From: an uncultured bacterium
GTDB taxonomy: Bacteria > Bacillota > Clostridia > Lachnospirales > Lachnospiraceae
Direction of reading: 5' to 3'
NCBI GenBank assembly: GCA_905214675.1
Contig: CAJMMS010000015.1
Span: forward strand, 1 to 36,562
Length of the DNA stretch: 36,562 bases
The position numbers and the translations under genes are program-made. Numbering within the stretch: the stretch's first letter is position 1; every line of letters starts with the position of its first letter. Shown piece by piece: positions 23,573 to 30,508 of this stretch. Below the pieces are notes generated by a model, which was given only the letters and a program-made list of their open reading frames with translations, did not search any database and had not been told where the DNA came from.

Positions 23573-23610
23573 AAAAAAGACATAAAACGTTTCCGCTTTA
23601 TGTCTTTTTT
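23573..23610. terminator. Bidirectional terminator between the Arn-like operon and rpoD
   Basis: AAAAAAGACATAAA pairs with TTTATGTCTTTTTT across a short loop containing CG/CG pairs. The T-runs on both sides serve the plus-strand operon (stop at 23520) and the minus-strand rpoD (stop at 23628). Confidence 0.85.
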
Positions 23611-23627
23611 AATTATCTTTTTAATTA

Positions 23628-24755
23628 TCAGATCAGAAAATCTTTCAGTCTCTTACTTCTGGATGGATGACGCAGTTTTCGAAGTGCTTTTGCTTCGATC
23701 TGGCGGATACGCTCACGCGTTACATTAAATTCTTTTCCGACTTCCTCCAGTGTCCTTGCTCTTCCATCTTCCAGTCCAAAACGAAGTTTGACTACCTGAC
23801 GTTCCCGGTCTGTCAGAGATTCCAGAGCAGTCGCAAGCTCTGCCCGCAGCATGGAAAACGCTGCAGAATCTGCCGGTGAAAGTGCAGAATCATCCTCAAT
23901 AAAATCGCCAAGGTGGCTGTCATCTTCCTCACCGATCGGGGTATCCAAAGATACCGGATCTCTGGAAATCTTCAGTACTTCACGCACACGCGATACCGAT
24001 ACGTTCAGTCGCTCTGCCACTTCTTCCGGGGTCGGTTCACGCCCAAGTTCCTGCAGCAGTGTTCTTGTCATACGAAGTGTCTTATTGATCGTCTCTACCA
24101 TATGTACCGGTACACGGATCGTTCTTCCAGTATCTGCGATTCCTCTTGTGATTGCCTGACGGATCCACCAGGTAGCATAGGTACTGAATTTGTAGCCTTT
24201 TGTATAGTCAAACTTATCTACGGCTTTCATCAGTCCCATATTTCCTTCCTGGATCAGATCCAGAAACGGCATTCCGCGTCCTACATATTTTTTGGCGATG
24301 CTGACAACCAGACGCAGGTTTGCTTCTGTAAGCTGCTTTTTCGCCTCTTCATCTCCTGCTTCCACACGTTTTGCCAGTTCTACTTCCTGTTCCGTTGTAA
24401 GCAGCGGTACATTTCCGATTTCTTTCAGATACATACGTACCGGATCCTCGGTGCTGACACCTTCCAGTACATCCACATCATCAATGATCTCTACTTCTTC
24501 TTCATCGTCCAGAATAATATCATCATTATCCAGGATCAGATCTTCTGCATTATCGACACCAACTTCTGCATTTACAATATCAATCTTCTGCTTTTCCAGG
24601 TACTCCAGTACCAGATCCATTTTATCTTCTGTCAGTTCCAGTCCCTTAAATGCGTCGTTGATCTCGCCGTACTGTAATACGTTTTTCTTTGTCTTTGCTA
24701 AATCCACAAGTCCAAGTAAGGCTTTTGTAAACTGTTCCTGCTGTAATTCGTCCAT
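23628..24755 (-). CDS. rpoD: Housekeeping RNA polymerase sigma factor (sigma-70/SigA)
   Basis: 375 residues. Region 1.1 at the N-terminus is followed by an acidic stretch (DNDDIILDDEEEVEIIDD). Region 1.2 starts DPVRMYLKEIGNVPLLT. Region 2 includes EANLRLVVSIAKKYVGRG, the core-binding and melting segment FLDLIQEGNMGLMKAVDKFD and YKFSTYATWWIRQAI. Region 4 has LTDRERQVVKLRFGL and an HTH NVTRERIRQIEAKALRKLRH. AGGAG lies nine bases before the ATG. It recognises -35/-10 promoters like those found in this window. The usual dnaG neighbour is absent; a LspA-like gene lies upstream. Confidence 0.97.
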   Translation of the reverse strand: MDELQQEQFTKALLGLVDLAKTKKNVLQYGEINDAFKGLELTEDKMDLVLEYLEKQKIDIVNAEVGVDNAEDLILDNDDIILDDEEEVEIIDDVDVLEGVSTEDPVRMYLKEIGNVPLLTTEQEVELAKRVEAGDEEAKKQLTEANLRLVVSIAKKYVGRGMPFLDLIQEGNMGLMKAVDKFDYTKGYKFSTYATWWIRQAITRGIADTGRTIRVPVHMVETINKTLRMTRTLLQELGREPTPEEVAERLNVSVSRVREVLKISRDPVSLDTPIGEEDDSHLGDFIEDDSALSPADSAAFSMLRAELATALESLTDRERQVVKLRFGLEDGRARTLEEVGKEFNVTRERIRQIEAKALRKLRHPSRSKRLKDFLI

Positions 24756-24812
24756 CGTTCATTTCTCCTAATGGTCTTGCCTTTCGGCAATACACCGTTT
24801 TTTGCACTTAAT

Positions 24813-24841
24813 AAGATACCATTTTGGACATGTTCTGTCAA
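24813..24841 (-). promoter_or_regulatory. Promoter for rpoD overlapping the LspA-like stop codon
   Basis: On the minus strand TTGACA (24836-24841) and TATCTT (24813-24818) are 17 bases apart. The -35 box contains the TGA stop of the LspA-like gene. The start of rpoD is about 58 bases further on. Confidence 0.5.
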
Positions 24842-25296
24842 CTTTTCCGAAGCATATTCCAGAAAATAACCAGAATACCTCCCAGAAAAATAAACATATC
24901 CGACAAATTGAACACAAGTTTTTCCAATTTTCCGGATTTCGTATGAAAACTGAAATAATCAACCACATACCCTCTGCAAATCCGGTCCCGCAAATTACTT
25001 AACGCTCCTCCCAGTATCATGCCAGCCCCCGTTTTCAAAAGCAGCATTTTCTTTTCTTTTCCAATCCACACATAACCTGCTATTATTCCTGCTGTAACAG
25101 TGGCTGTCATATACGTAAGCACTTTGGGTCTTTCTTGCATAAAACTGAAGGCTGCACCCCGATTATGCAGTTTCTGCAGAATAATATGTCCTCCAAACAC
25201 TTTGCGTGGCGGCTCCTCCTCTTTCCAGCTTTCCGCTTTTCTCTTCATAATATCATCCGCCGCAAAAATGCCTGCCGGCAATAGCATCCACACCAT
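24838..25296 (-). CDS. Signal peptidase II (LspA)-like protein
   Basis: 152 residues from the ATG at 25296, with GGAGG six bases upstream; the longer frame to 25320 runs into the ClpX-like gene. LspA cleaves the signal peptide of prolipoproteins in the membrane. Family motifs are present: ADDIMKRK near the N-terminus, LHNRGAAFSF, GGALSNLRDRICRGYVVDYF with the first catalytic Asp, and VFNLSDMFIFLGG with the second. Four hydrophobic segments. The sequence is divergent (LRDR in place of LIDR) and the gene is tied to an atypical clpX, so it may be a second copy for special lipoproteins. It starts one base after the clpX-like stop. Confidence 0.82.
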   Translation of the reverse strand: MVWMLLPAGIFAADDIMKRKAESWKEEEPPRKVFGGHIILQKLHNRGAAFSFMQERPKVLTYMTATVTAGIIAGYVWIGKEKKMLLLKTGAGMILGGALSNLRDRICRGYVVDYFSFHTKSGKLEKLVFNLSDMFIFLGGILVIFWNMLRKS

Positions 25297-25297
25297 A

Positions 25298-26686
25298 CTA
25301 TTCCTCCAGTGCCGGTACACCTCTCATTTCGATGAGCGGTCCGCCCTTATGCTCAATATAGTCTCTTGTGATCGTCACACTTCCAATATTGTCATCTTTG
25401 GGAATCTCATACATGATATCCAGCATAAATTCCTCGATGATCGCACGCAATGCACGCGCGCCTGTCTTTTTCTGAAGTGCTTTTTCTGCGATTGCTTCCA
25501 GCGCATCTTCCTCAAAGATGAGCTGCACTTCATCCAGCGCCAGCAGTTTCTGGTACTGTTTAAGGATCGCATTTTTCGGTTCTTTCAAAATCTGAACCAG
25601 CATTTCTTTTGTCAGTCCTTTTAATGTAAAGACGATTGGAAGCCTGCCGATAAATTCCGGAATCATACCAAAATTACGGATATCTTCCAGCGTTACTTTT
25701 TCCAGGATATCCGGATCATTGTCGTACTTATCTTTGAGATCTGCACGGAATCCGATCGATGCCTGTTTGTTCAGGCGCTCTTTTATGATATCCTCCAGAC
25801 CAGGGAACGCTCCGCCGCAAATAAAAAGAATATTCCTGGTATTTACGGTTGCCAGAGGAACCATGGCATTCTTGCTGTTTGCTCCGACCGGCACTTCCAC
25901 ATCTGCGCCTTCCAGGAGTTTTAACATTCCCTGCTGTACGGATTCACCGCTGACATCCCTCTGGTTGGTGTTCTTTTTCTTTGCGATCTTATCAATCTCA
26001 TCTATAAAAATAATTCCCTGTTCTGCTTTTTCCACATCGTTGTCTGCCGCTGCAAGCAGTTTGCTGACAACGCTCTCAATATCATCCCCTATGTATCCCG
26101 CCTCTGTCAGCGAAGTCGCATCCGCGATCGCCAGCGGCACATCCAGAAGCTTTGCCAGTGTCTTGACCAGATAGGTCTTTCCGCTTCCGGTCGGCCCGAT
26201 CATCAACATATTGGATTTCTCGATCTCAATGTCATCCATCGTACCGGTCGCCACACGCTTATAATGATTATAAACTGCTACGGAAACCACTTTCTTTGCA
26301 TACTCCTGTCCAATGATATATTCATCCAGTTCTGCTTTTATCTTATGAGGTGCCGGGATTGATTTCAGATCAAATGCCGGTTTTGCCTCTTCTTTCTTTT
26401 TCTTTTTTTTCAGTTTCTGTCCCTGTGGGATATGCTGGTGCAGATCTGACAGATTGATCATGCTGACATTCGGCATATTGCCAAGATCCTGAGTATTCAT
26501 ACTGCCATTTCCCATGGAATCAAAAACTTTCTGCATACACTGCGGGCAGATATTGATCGCATTCGGCAGATGTACCATCTTCCCCACTTTGCTCTCCGGT
26601 CTTCTGCACAAAAAGCAGATCTCCTCAAAATCTTCTTTTTTATCTTTATCGATCACATCTGCATCGATATTTTTCTCATCTGACAT
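25298..26686 (-). CDS. clpX: ClpX-like AAA+ unfoldase, atypical variant
   Basis: 462 residues, longer than canonical ClpX (about 420). Zinc-binding domain C24/C27/C47/C50, then a linker (about 60-110) with a Lys-rich run at 92-98, absent from usual ClpX. AAA+ core: Walker A GPTGSGKT (164-171), pore loop GYIGDD (usually GYVGED), Walker B IIFIDEID (225-232), and VSGESVQQGMLKLLEG where ClpX has GEGVQQALLK. IGF at 311-313 is the ClpP-docking loop, so ClpP binding is likely. No clpP, tig or lon is nearby, as for canonical clpX, so this is probably a paralogue. It leads a clpX-lspA-like-(rpoD) series. Confidence 0.87.
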   Translation of the reverse strand: MSDEKNIDADVIDKDKKEDFEEICFLCRRPESKVGKMVHLPNAINICPQCMQKVFDSMGNGSMNTQDLGNMPNVSMINLSDLHQHIPQGQKLKKKKKKEEAKPAFDLKSIPAPHKIKAELDEYIIGQEYAKKVVSVAVYNHYKRVATGTMDDIEIEKSNMLMIGPTGSGKTYLVKTLAKLLDVPLAIADATSLTEAGYIGDDIESVVSKLLAAADNDVEKAEQGIIFIDEIDKIAKKKNTNQRDVSGESVQQGMLKLLEGADVEVPVGANSKNAMVPLATVNTRNILFICGGAFPGLEDIIKERLNKQASIGFRADLKDKYDNDPDILEKVTLEDIRNFGMIPEFIGRLPIVFTLKGLTKEMLVQILKEPKNAILKQYQKLLALDEVQLIFEEDALEAIAEKALQKKTGARALRAIIEEFMLDIMYEIPKDDNIGSVTITRDYIEHKGGPLIEMRGVPALEE

Positions 26687-26718
26687 GCTTATAACCCTCC
26701 GGTAATTTACTGTTCTTC

Positions 26719-26747
26719 ATTATAGCTCATGTGTTTGCAAGAAACAA
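26719..26747 (-). promoter_or_regulatory. Promoter of the ClpX-like gene
   Basis: On the minus strand, TTGTTT (26742-26747) and a perfect TATAAT (26719-26724) are 17 bases apart. The ATG at 26686 is 32 bases downstream, with GGAGG just before it. Confidence 0.65.
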
Positions 26748-26794
26748 GTGAACTTTTCCTAAAATCCGCTGCAATCCGACTTAAACCGGATCAC

Positions 26795-27739
26795 TTAGAT
26801 CAGTCCCTGTACTTTCAGAATATAAAGCCATCCAGTCAGCGTAAATGCGCTGAGCAGTGTCGTAAACATGACCACACTGGAAGTAAGCACACCTTTATGT
26901 CCCATATTTCTTGCCATGACATAAGAGCTTACTGTAGTTGCCGAACCAAGCATGACCAGAATTGCGATCAGCTTTTCCGTTCGAAATCCAAGTGCAATGG
27001 CTACCGGCAGAAAAACGCCTGCCAGAATAACCAGTTTCAGCAGTGTAGCTGCAAGTGCAGGGCGTACTTCCTTCCGCGCACCACGAAACTCAATGGATGC
27101 TCCCATTGCCATCAGTCCAAGCGGTGTTGCCAGTGCTGCTACATTCTTCACTGTTTTTTCCATGATCACCGGCATTGGAAGCTTAAGCACTGACCACAGT
27201 ACACCACATACGATTCCGATAATGATTGGATTGGTAACGATCCCTTTCAGTGTTTTTCCAACCAGTGCTCCATCCAGCTTTCCCCGTTCCGGCTTCATGA
27301 CCGTTAAAACCACAACTGCCATGATATTATACAATGGCACACTTGCCACGATCATCAGCGGTCCCATACCTGCTTCCCCATAAATATTCTGTATAAAAGC
27401 AATTCCGAAAATCGCCGCGCTGCTGCGATACGATGCCTGGATAAATTCTCCCTGCAAACTTTTATCTTTCAGAAAAAAAGACAATACGGTGACTGCTGTA
27501 ATACTTATTAACGTGGCAAGGAAACAAAATACTACAAACTTCCAATCCCATGCTTCAAAAAAATCCACCGTTGCCAGATCCTGAAAAACCAGAACCGGAA
27601 GCGCTACTTTAAACACAAAACTGTTCGCCTTGTTCATAAATGCTTCGTCCGTCAGATCCGTTCTGCAAAAAACAAACCCCAGCAGCATCGTCAGAAAAAT
27701 CGGCATGGTCGCATTGAGGCAAAACATCAGATTACTCAT
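26795..27739 (-). CDS. AEC (auxin efflux carrier) family transporter
   Basis: 314 residues from the ATG at 27739, with GGAG eight bases upstream; the in-frame ATG at 27790 is not supported. About ten transmembrane helices in two five-helix halves, the usual AEC/PIN layout. The start NLMFCLNATMPIFLTMLLGF is followed by FVFKVALPVLVF, and the end has ILVMLGSATTVSSYVMARNMG. In bacteria the family moves organic acids such as malate or malonate. The gene is monocistronic here and divergent from a BlaI-type regulator; co-regulation is possible but not shown. Confidence 0.85.
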   Translation of the reverse strand: MSNLMFCLNATMPIFLTMLLGFVFCRTDLTDEAFMNKANSFVFKVALPVLVFQDLATVDFFEAWDWKFVVFCFLATLISITAVTVLSFFLKDKSLQGEFIQASYRSSAAIFGIAFIQNIYGEAGMGPLMIVASVPLYNIMAVVVLTVMKPERGKLDGALVGKTLKGIVTNPIIIGIVCGVLWSVLKLPMPVIMEKTVKNVAALATPLGLMAMGASIEFRGARKEVRPALAATLLKLVILAGVFLPVAIALGFRTEKLIAILVMLGSATTVSSYVMARNMGHKGVLTSSVVMFTTLLSAFTLTGWLYILKVQGLI

Positions 27740-27877
27740 ATTCTTTACTCCATTCACAAAAATCCATTTCTGGAATGCATCATAGCACATTGTGTACTAT
27801 TTTGCAAATCCATGTTATAAAACTGACGTTTTAGCAAAAAACTGTTACAAAATTTTATAATTTTTCGCAAATTATTC

Positions 27878-27906
27878 TTGCATTTTTCTTATGATAATAG
27901 TAGTAT
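27878..27906 (+). promoter_or_regulatory. Promoter of the BlaI-type regulator gene
   Basis: TTGCAT at 27878-27883 and TAGTAT at 27901-27906 with a 17-base spacer, followed by AGGAGGTGA at 27923-27931 before the ATG. The upstream 100 bases are very AT-rich. No clear BlaI-type palindromic operator was seen. Confidence 0.5.
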
Positions 27907-27940
27907 AAAGGTATAAATTTTTAGGAGGTGAACATAAACA

Positions 27941-28321
27941 ATGTCTACTTACAATTTAACTGCTACAACGAAACTGATCATGCATTATCTGTGGGATTTT
28001 CCGGAGGGTACTTCTTTCCGTGAGATTTACAAACATTTCACAGAAGAAAAGGGAAGAGACTGGAAACGCCAGACACTCTATACGTATCTGACGATCCTTA
28101 TGGATCAGGGCTTCCTCAGAACAGAAGGTACACGCCGCAGAACGACTTATATCCCTGCGATTTCCCGTGATGCTTACCGTGAGTTCCACGCAAAAGAAGT
28201 TTTGCAGGATGCTTATGACAGTTCTCTTGAAAAATTTGTAGCTGCTTATATAGCTGGTAACGAGATCACAAAAGACGAAGCAGACGCGATCATCGCAATT
28301 CTGAATGAAACTGTAAAATAA
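27941..28321 (+). CDS. BlaI/MecI/CopY family transcriptional repressor
   Basis: 126 residues, with AGGAGG ten bases before the ATG. The N-terminal winged helix is of the penicillinase-repressor type: TKLIMHYLWDFPEGTSFREI, RQTLYTYLTILMDQGFLRTE and the wing GTRRRTTYIPAISRDAYR. The C-terminal dimer helices end in TKDEADAIIAILNETVK. No BlaR/MecR sensor protease or beta-lactamase is adjacent, so this is an orphan. It could control itself, the divergent AEC gene or the small downstream ORF. Confidence 0.88.
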   Translation: MSTYNLTATTKLIMHYLWDFPEGTSFREIYKHFTEEKGRDWKRQTLYTYLTILMDQGFLRTEGTRRRTTYIPAISRDAYREFHAKEVLQDAYDSSLEKFVAAYIAGNEITKDEADAIIAILNETVK

Positions 28322-28350
28322 TTCATTCAGAGGGGAGTGCAGGAGTACTT

Positions 28351-28473
28351 ATGAATACGAAAGGTTATGATAATTGTGTGGTATACCTGTGTATGCGTCA
28401 GCTTTTCTTCTGGAAAAGCCTGACTGACACAGGAAAAGGAGTTCACAAAACAGTGAACTCCTTTTTTATTTGA
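28351..28473 (+). CDS. Possible 40-residue small protein overlapping a structured RNA
   Basis: An ATG at 28351 with AGGAG five bases before it opens a 40-codon frame: MNTKGYDNCVVYLCMRQLFFW, then KSLTDTGKGVHKTVN and SFFI. It starts 29 bases after the BlaI-type gene, and its last codons lie in the terminator. The good ribosome site favours translation. The heavy secondary structure (28386-28470) gives an alternative reason for conservation. No known family. Confidence 0.35.
   Translation: MNTKGYDNCVVYLCMRQLFFWKSLTDTGKGVHKTVNSFFI
28386..28433 (+). ncRNA. Long hairpin upstream of a terminator, possible small RNA or 3' UTR element
   Basis: CCTGTGT (28386-28392) pairs with ACACAGG (28427-28433). 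Inside, GTCAG with CTGAC and CTTTTC with GAAAAG continue the stem to a small apical loop. A strong terminator follows at once, the layout of a 3'-UTR-derived small RNA or a stabilised mRNA end. The pairings are seen; the RNA function is inferred. Confidence 0.4.
28434..28470. terminator. Terminator after the BlaI gene and facing htrA
   Basis: AAAAGGAGTTCAC at 28434-28446 pairs perfectly with GTGAACTCCTTTT at 28453-28465, followed by a T-run on the plus strand. On the minus strand the stem also ends in four T, so it may stop htrA transcription as well. Confidence 0.85.
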
Positions 28474-28525
28474 TGTCCATATCTCCGGAGCGGTCCGCAG
28501 CAAGAATGCCACAGACATTCCTGCA

Positions 28526-30382
28526 TTACTGCTGGAACTGACGGAAGAAATCCTCCAGAGAATCATACCCGGAATCATCGCTGCCATTTCCATCGTAATA
28601 ATACTGTCTTGGCTGACTCTGATCATTCCCCTGTCCGTTATCCGGATTCTGATTCTGACTGCCATCCTGACTCTGTGCATCATCTGATGAATCAGAACTG
28701 CTATCTGATGAAGAAGCAAAATCACTCTTCTTTGCCAGTGTAACGGAAATAGTGTTTTCCACATATTCTCCGCCTTCTGCTGTCTTAACTACCACATCGA
28801 TCGTCTCACCTGCTTTGTAATATTCCATACGGGAAAACAGTTCATCTCTGGATGAGATCGTGATACCGTCCAGTTTTGTAATGATATCACCTTTCTTGAT
28901 ACCAGCCTGTTCTGCCGGGGAGCCTTCCACTACGTTGTATACAAACGCACCTGCCGGAAGATTGTAGATCTGACGTGCTTCTTCTGACACATCTCTTGGA
29001 TCTACCCCAAGGAATCCCATCTGTTCACTGTCGCTTACTTTCTCTCTTGTCGTGCGGTTCATCAGTTCATCCAGGATCGGAGAAGCTGTATTGATTGGGA
29101 TCGCATAGCCCATACCTTCTACTCCGGTATCGGCTGCTTTTGCTGAGTTAATGCCGATCAGATTGCCATTGATATCCAGAAGTGCACCGCCACTGTTTCC
29201 AAAGTTGATCGCTGCATCTGTCTGGATCATATTGTTGCTTACATTATCAATCGTCACTTCACGGTTCAGTGCGCTGACATATCCTACGGTCAGAGACTGT
29301 CCATATCCCAGGGCATTACCGATCGCAATAACCTGATTGCCGATCTTCAGTGCATCCGAATCACCCATCACAGCTACCTTCAGCTTGCTCTGTACATCTG
29401 ATGAGATATCGGAAAGATTCACTGCTACAACTGCCAGATCGTGATCCGAATCTGTACCTTTGACCTGTGCTTTCACAACAGCATCATCTTTGTTGTCGGT
29501 ATCAACCGTAAAGCAGACACTCAGTTCTTCTGCACCGTCTACCACATGGTTGTTGGTCGCGATCAGAAGTTCTTTATCAGTCTTTGCAATGATCACACCG
29601 GAGCCGGCGCTCTCTGTTTCCTGATACTGGGTTGTTCCAAAGAACATACTCTGTACTTCTTCTACACCTTTATTAGTAATAGCTACGATCGAAGGCATGG
29701 CATTTTCTGCGATTGCCGAAACATCACCGACTACAGCAGCCCCCTGTGCAGCGCTCTGGCTGTTGTCTGCATCGCCTGCCGCCTGCGTCTGCAGCTCTGC
29801 TCTTTGCTCTGTCTGCTGCTCACTGGTCTCCTCCAGTGCTGCTGTGATCTGCCTGTTCCGGTTATCCCGGAAAGTTCCTGCTGAAAGGATCACCAGACCG
29901 ACTGCCACGCCAAATGCTACAGCACATCCAAGTCCGATTGCGATCTTCTTCGCATCACTTAACGGTTTTTTCCCTTTGCTTTCCGGTATATGTTCTTCAT
30001 ATGGATCACGGTTCTGATATACACCGTCATGCCATCCTGTCTCTCTTTGATGATATTCGCCATTCTGATAATACTGACGATAAGAACGGTTGGGATCCTG
30101 CTGATAGGACTGCTGCTGTTGCTGCTGATAGGACTGCTGTGATCCTGTCTGTTCACTCTGCTCACCCTTTTCATAACGATAATGGTAAACCGACGATGCC
30201 TGCTGTTGCTGTTCCTGCTGTGATCGGGTATCTTCCATATCTCCTGTAAGTTCAGGATTCTCGGTTACCTCAGACTGCATATACTGGTCGGAAGCCTGTT
30301 CCGGTTCCGATGCTGTGGTATCCGGCGCAGCGTCCGGATCATAGCGATCCTCGTTTTCTTTATTGTCAAATTCGTCATACAT
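28526..30382 (-). CDS. htrA: Membrane-anchored HtrA/DegP-type serine protease
   Basis: 618 residues from the ATG at 30382 (MYDEFDNKE), with GAGGAGG upstream; a TTG two codons earlier is less likely. Order: a long Gln/Tyr-rich cytosolic tail (1-140, with runs of Q at 57-61 and 86-91), one transmembrane helix (about 145-168), and a trypsin-like domain with catalytic H279 (ATNNHVVDG), D315 (DSDHDLAVV) and S397 (INFGNSGGALLD). One PDZ domain (about 450-550) and a Ser/Asp-rich C-terminus follow. It degrades misfolded proteins outside the membrane. A terminator-like hairpin separates it from glmS, so it is probably monocistronic and stress-regulated. Confidence 0.93.
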   Translation of the reverse strand: MYDEFDNKENEDRYDPDAAPDTTASEPEQASDQYMQSEVTENPELTGDMEDTRSQQEQQQQASSVYHYRYEKGEQSEQTGSQQSYQQQQQQSYQQDPNRSYRQYYQNGEYHQRETGWHDGVYQNRDPYEEHIPESKGKKPLSDAKKIAIGLGCAVAFGVAVGLVILSAGTFRDNRNRQITAALEETSEQQTEQRAELQTQAAGDADNSQSAAQGAAVVGDVSAIAENAMPSIVAITNKGVEEVQSMFFGTTQYQETESAGSGVIIAKTDKELLIATNNHVVDGAEELSVCFTVDTDNKDDAVVKAQVKGTDSDHDLAVVAVNLSDISSDVQSKLKVAVMGDSDALKIGNQVIAIGNALGYGQSLTVGYVSALNREVTIDNVSNNMIQTDAAINFGNSGGALLDINGNLIGINSAKAADTGVEGMGYAIPINTASPILDELMNRTTREKVSDSEQMGFLGVDPRDVSEEARQIYNLPAGAFVYNVVEGSPAEQAGIKKGDIITKLDGITISSRDELFSRMEYYKAGETIDVVVKTAEGGEYVENTISVTLAKKSDFASSSDSSSDSSDDAQSQDGSQNQNPDNGQGNDQSQPRQYYYDGNGSDDSGYDSLEDFFRQFQQ

Positions 30383-30433
30383 GACCAAATCCTCCTCTGA
30401 ACTGTTACATTATTTTCCTCTGTATGTTAGAAG

Positions 30434-30439
30434 AGTATA
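30434..30439 (-). promoter_or_regulatory. Extended -10 box of htrA
   Basis: On the minus strand TGC precedes TATACT (30434-30439), an extended -10 element 51 bases before the htrA ATG. No good -35 match was found at 16-18 bases. Confidence 0.35.
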
Positions 30440-30465
30440 GCAGTCGTTTGTGTTCAAAGTGTGAC

Positions 30466-30498
30466 AAAACCGCTTAATTTTTCACATTAAGCGGTTTT
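30466..30498 (-). terminator. Terminator after glmS
   Basis: AAAACCGCTTAAT (30466-30478) pairs with ATTAAGCGGTTTT (30486-30498) around a 7-base loop, 11 bases beyond the glmS stop. On the minus strand the stem ends in four T. Confidence 0.75.
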
Positions 30499-30508
30499 CA
30501 TCTTAACT

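Noticed and set aside
26774..26791. ATCCG/CGGAT hairpin after the AEC transporter
   Set aside because: The stem is only five base pairs and no T-run follows on the minus strand, so it is too weak to call a terminator.
28327..28764. A 145-codon minus-strand frame overlapping the htrA end
   Set aside because: It lies in another frame of the repetitive Ser/Asp-rich htrA tail and across the terminator.
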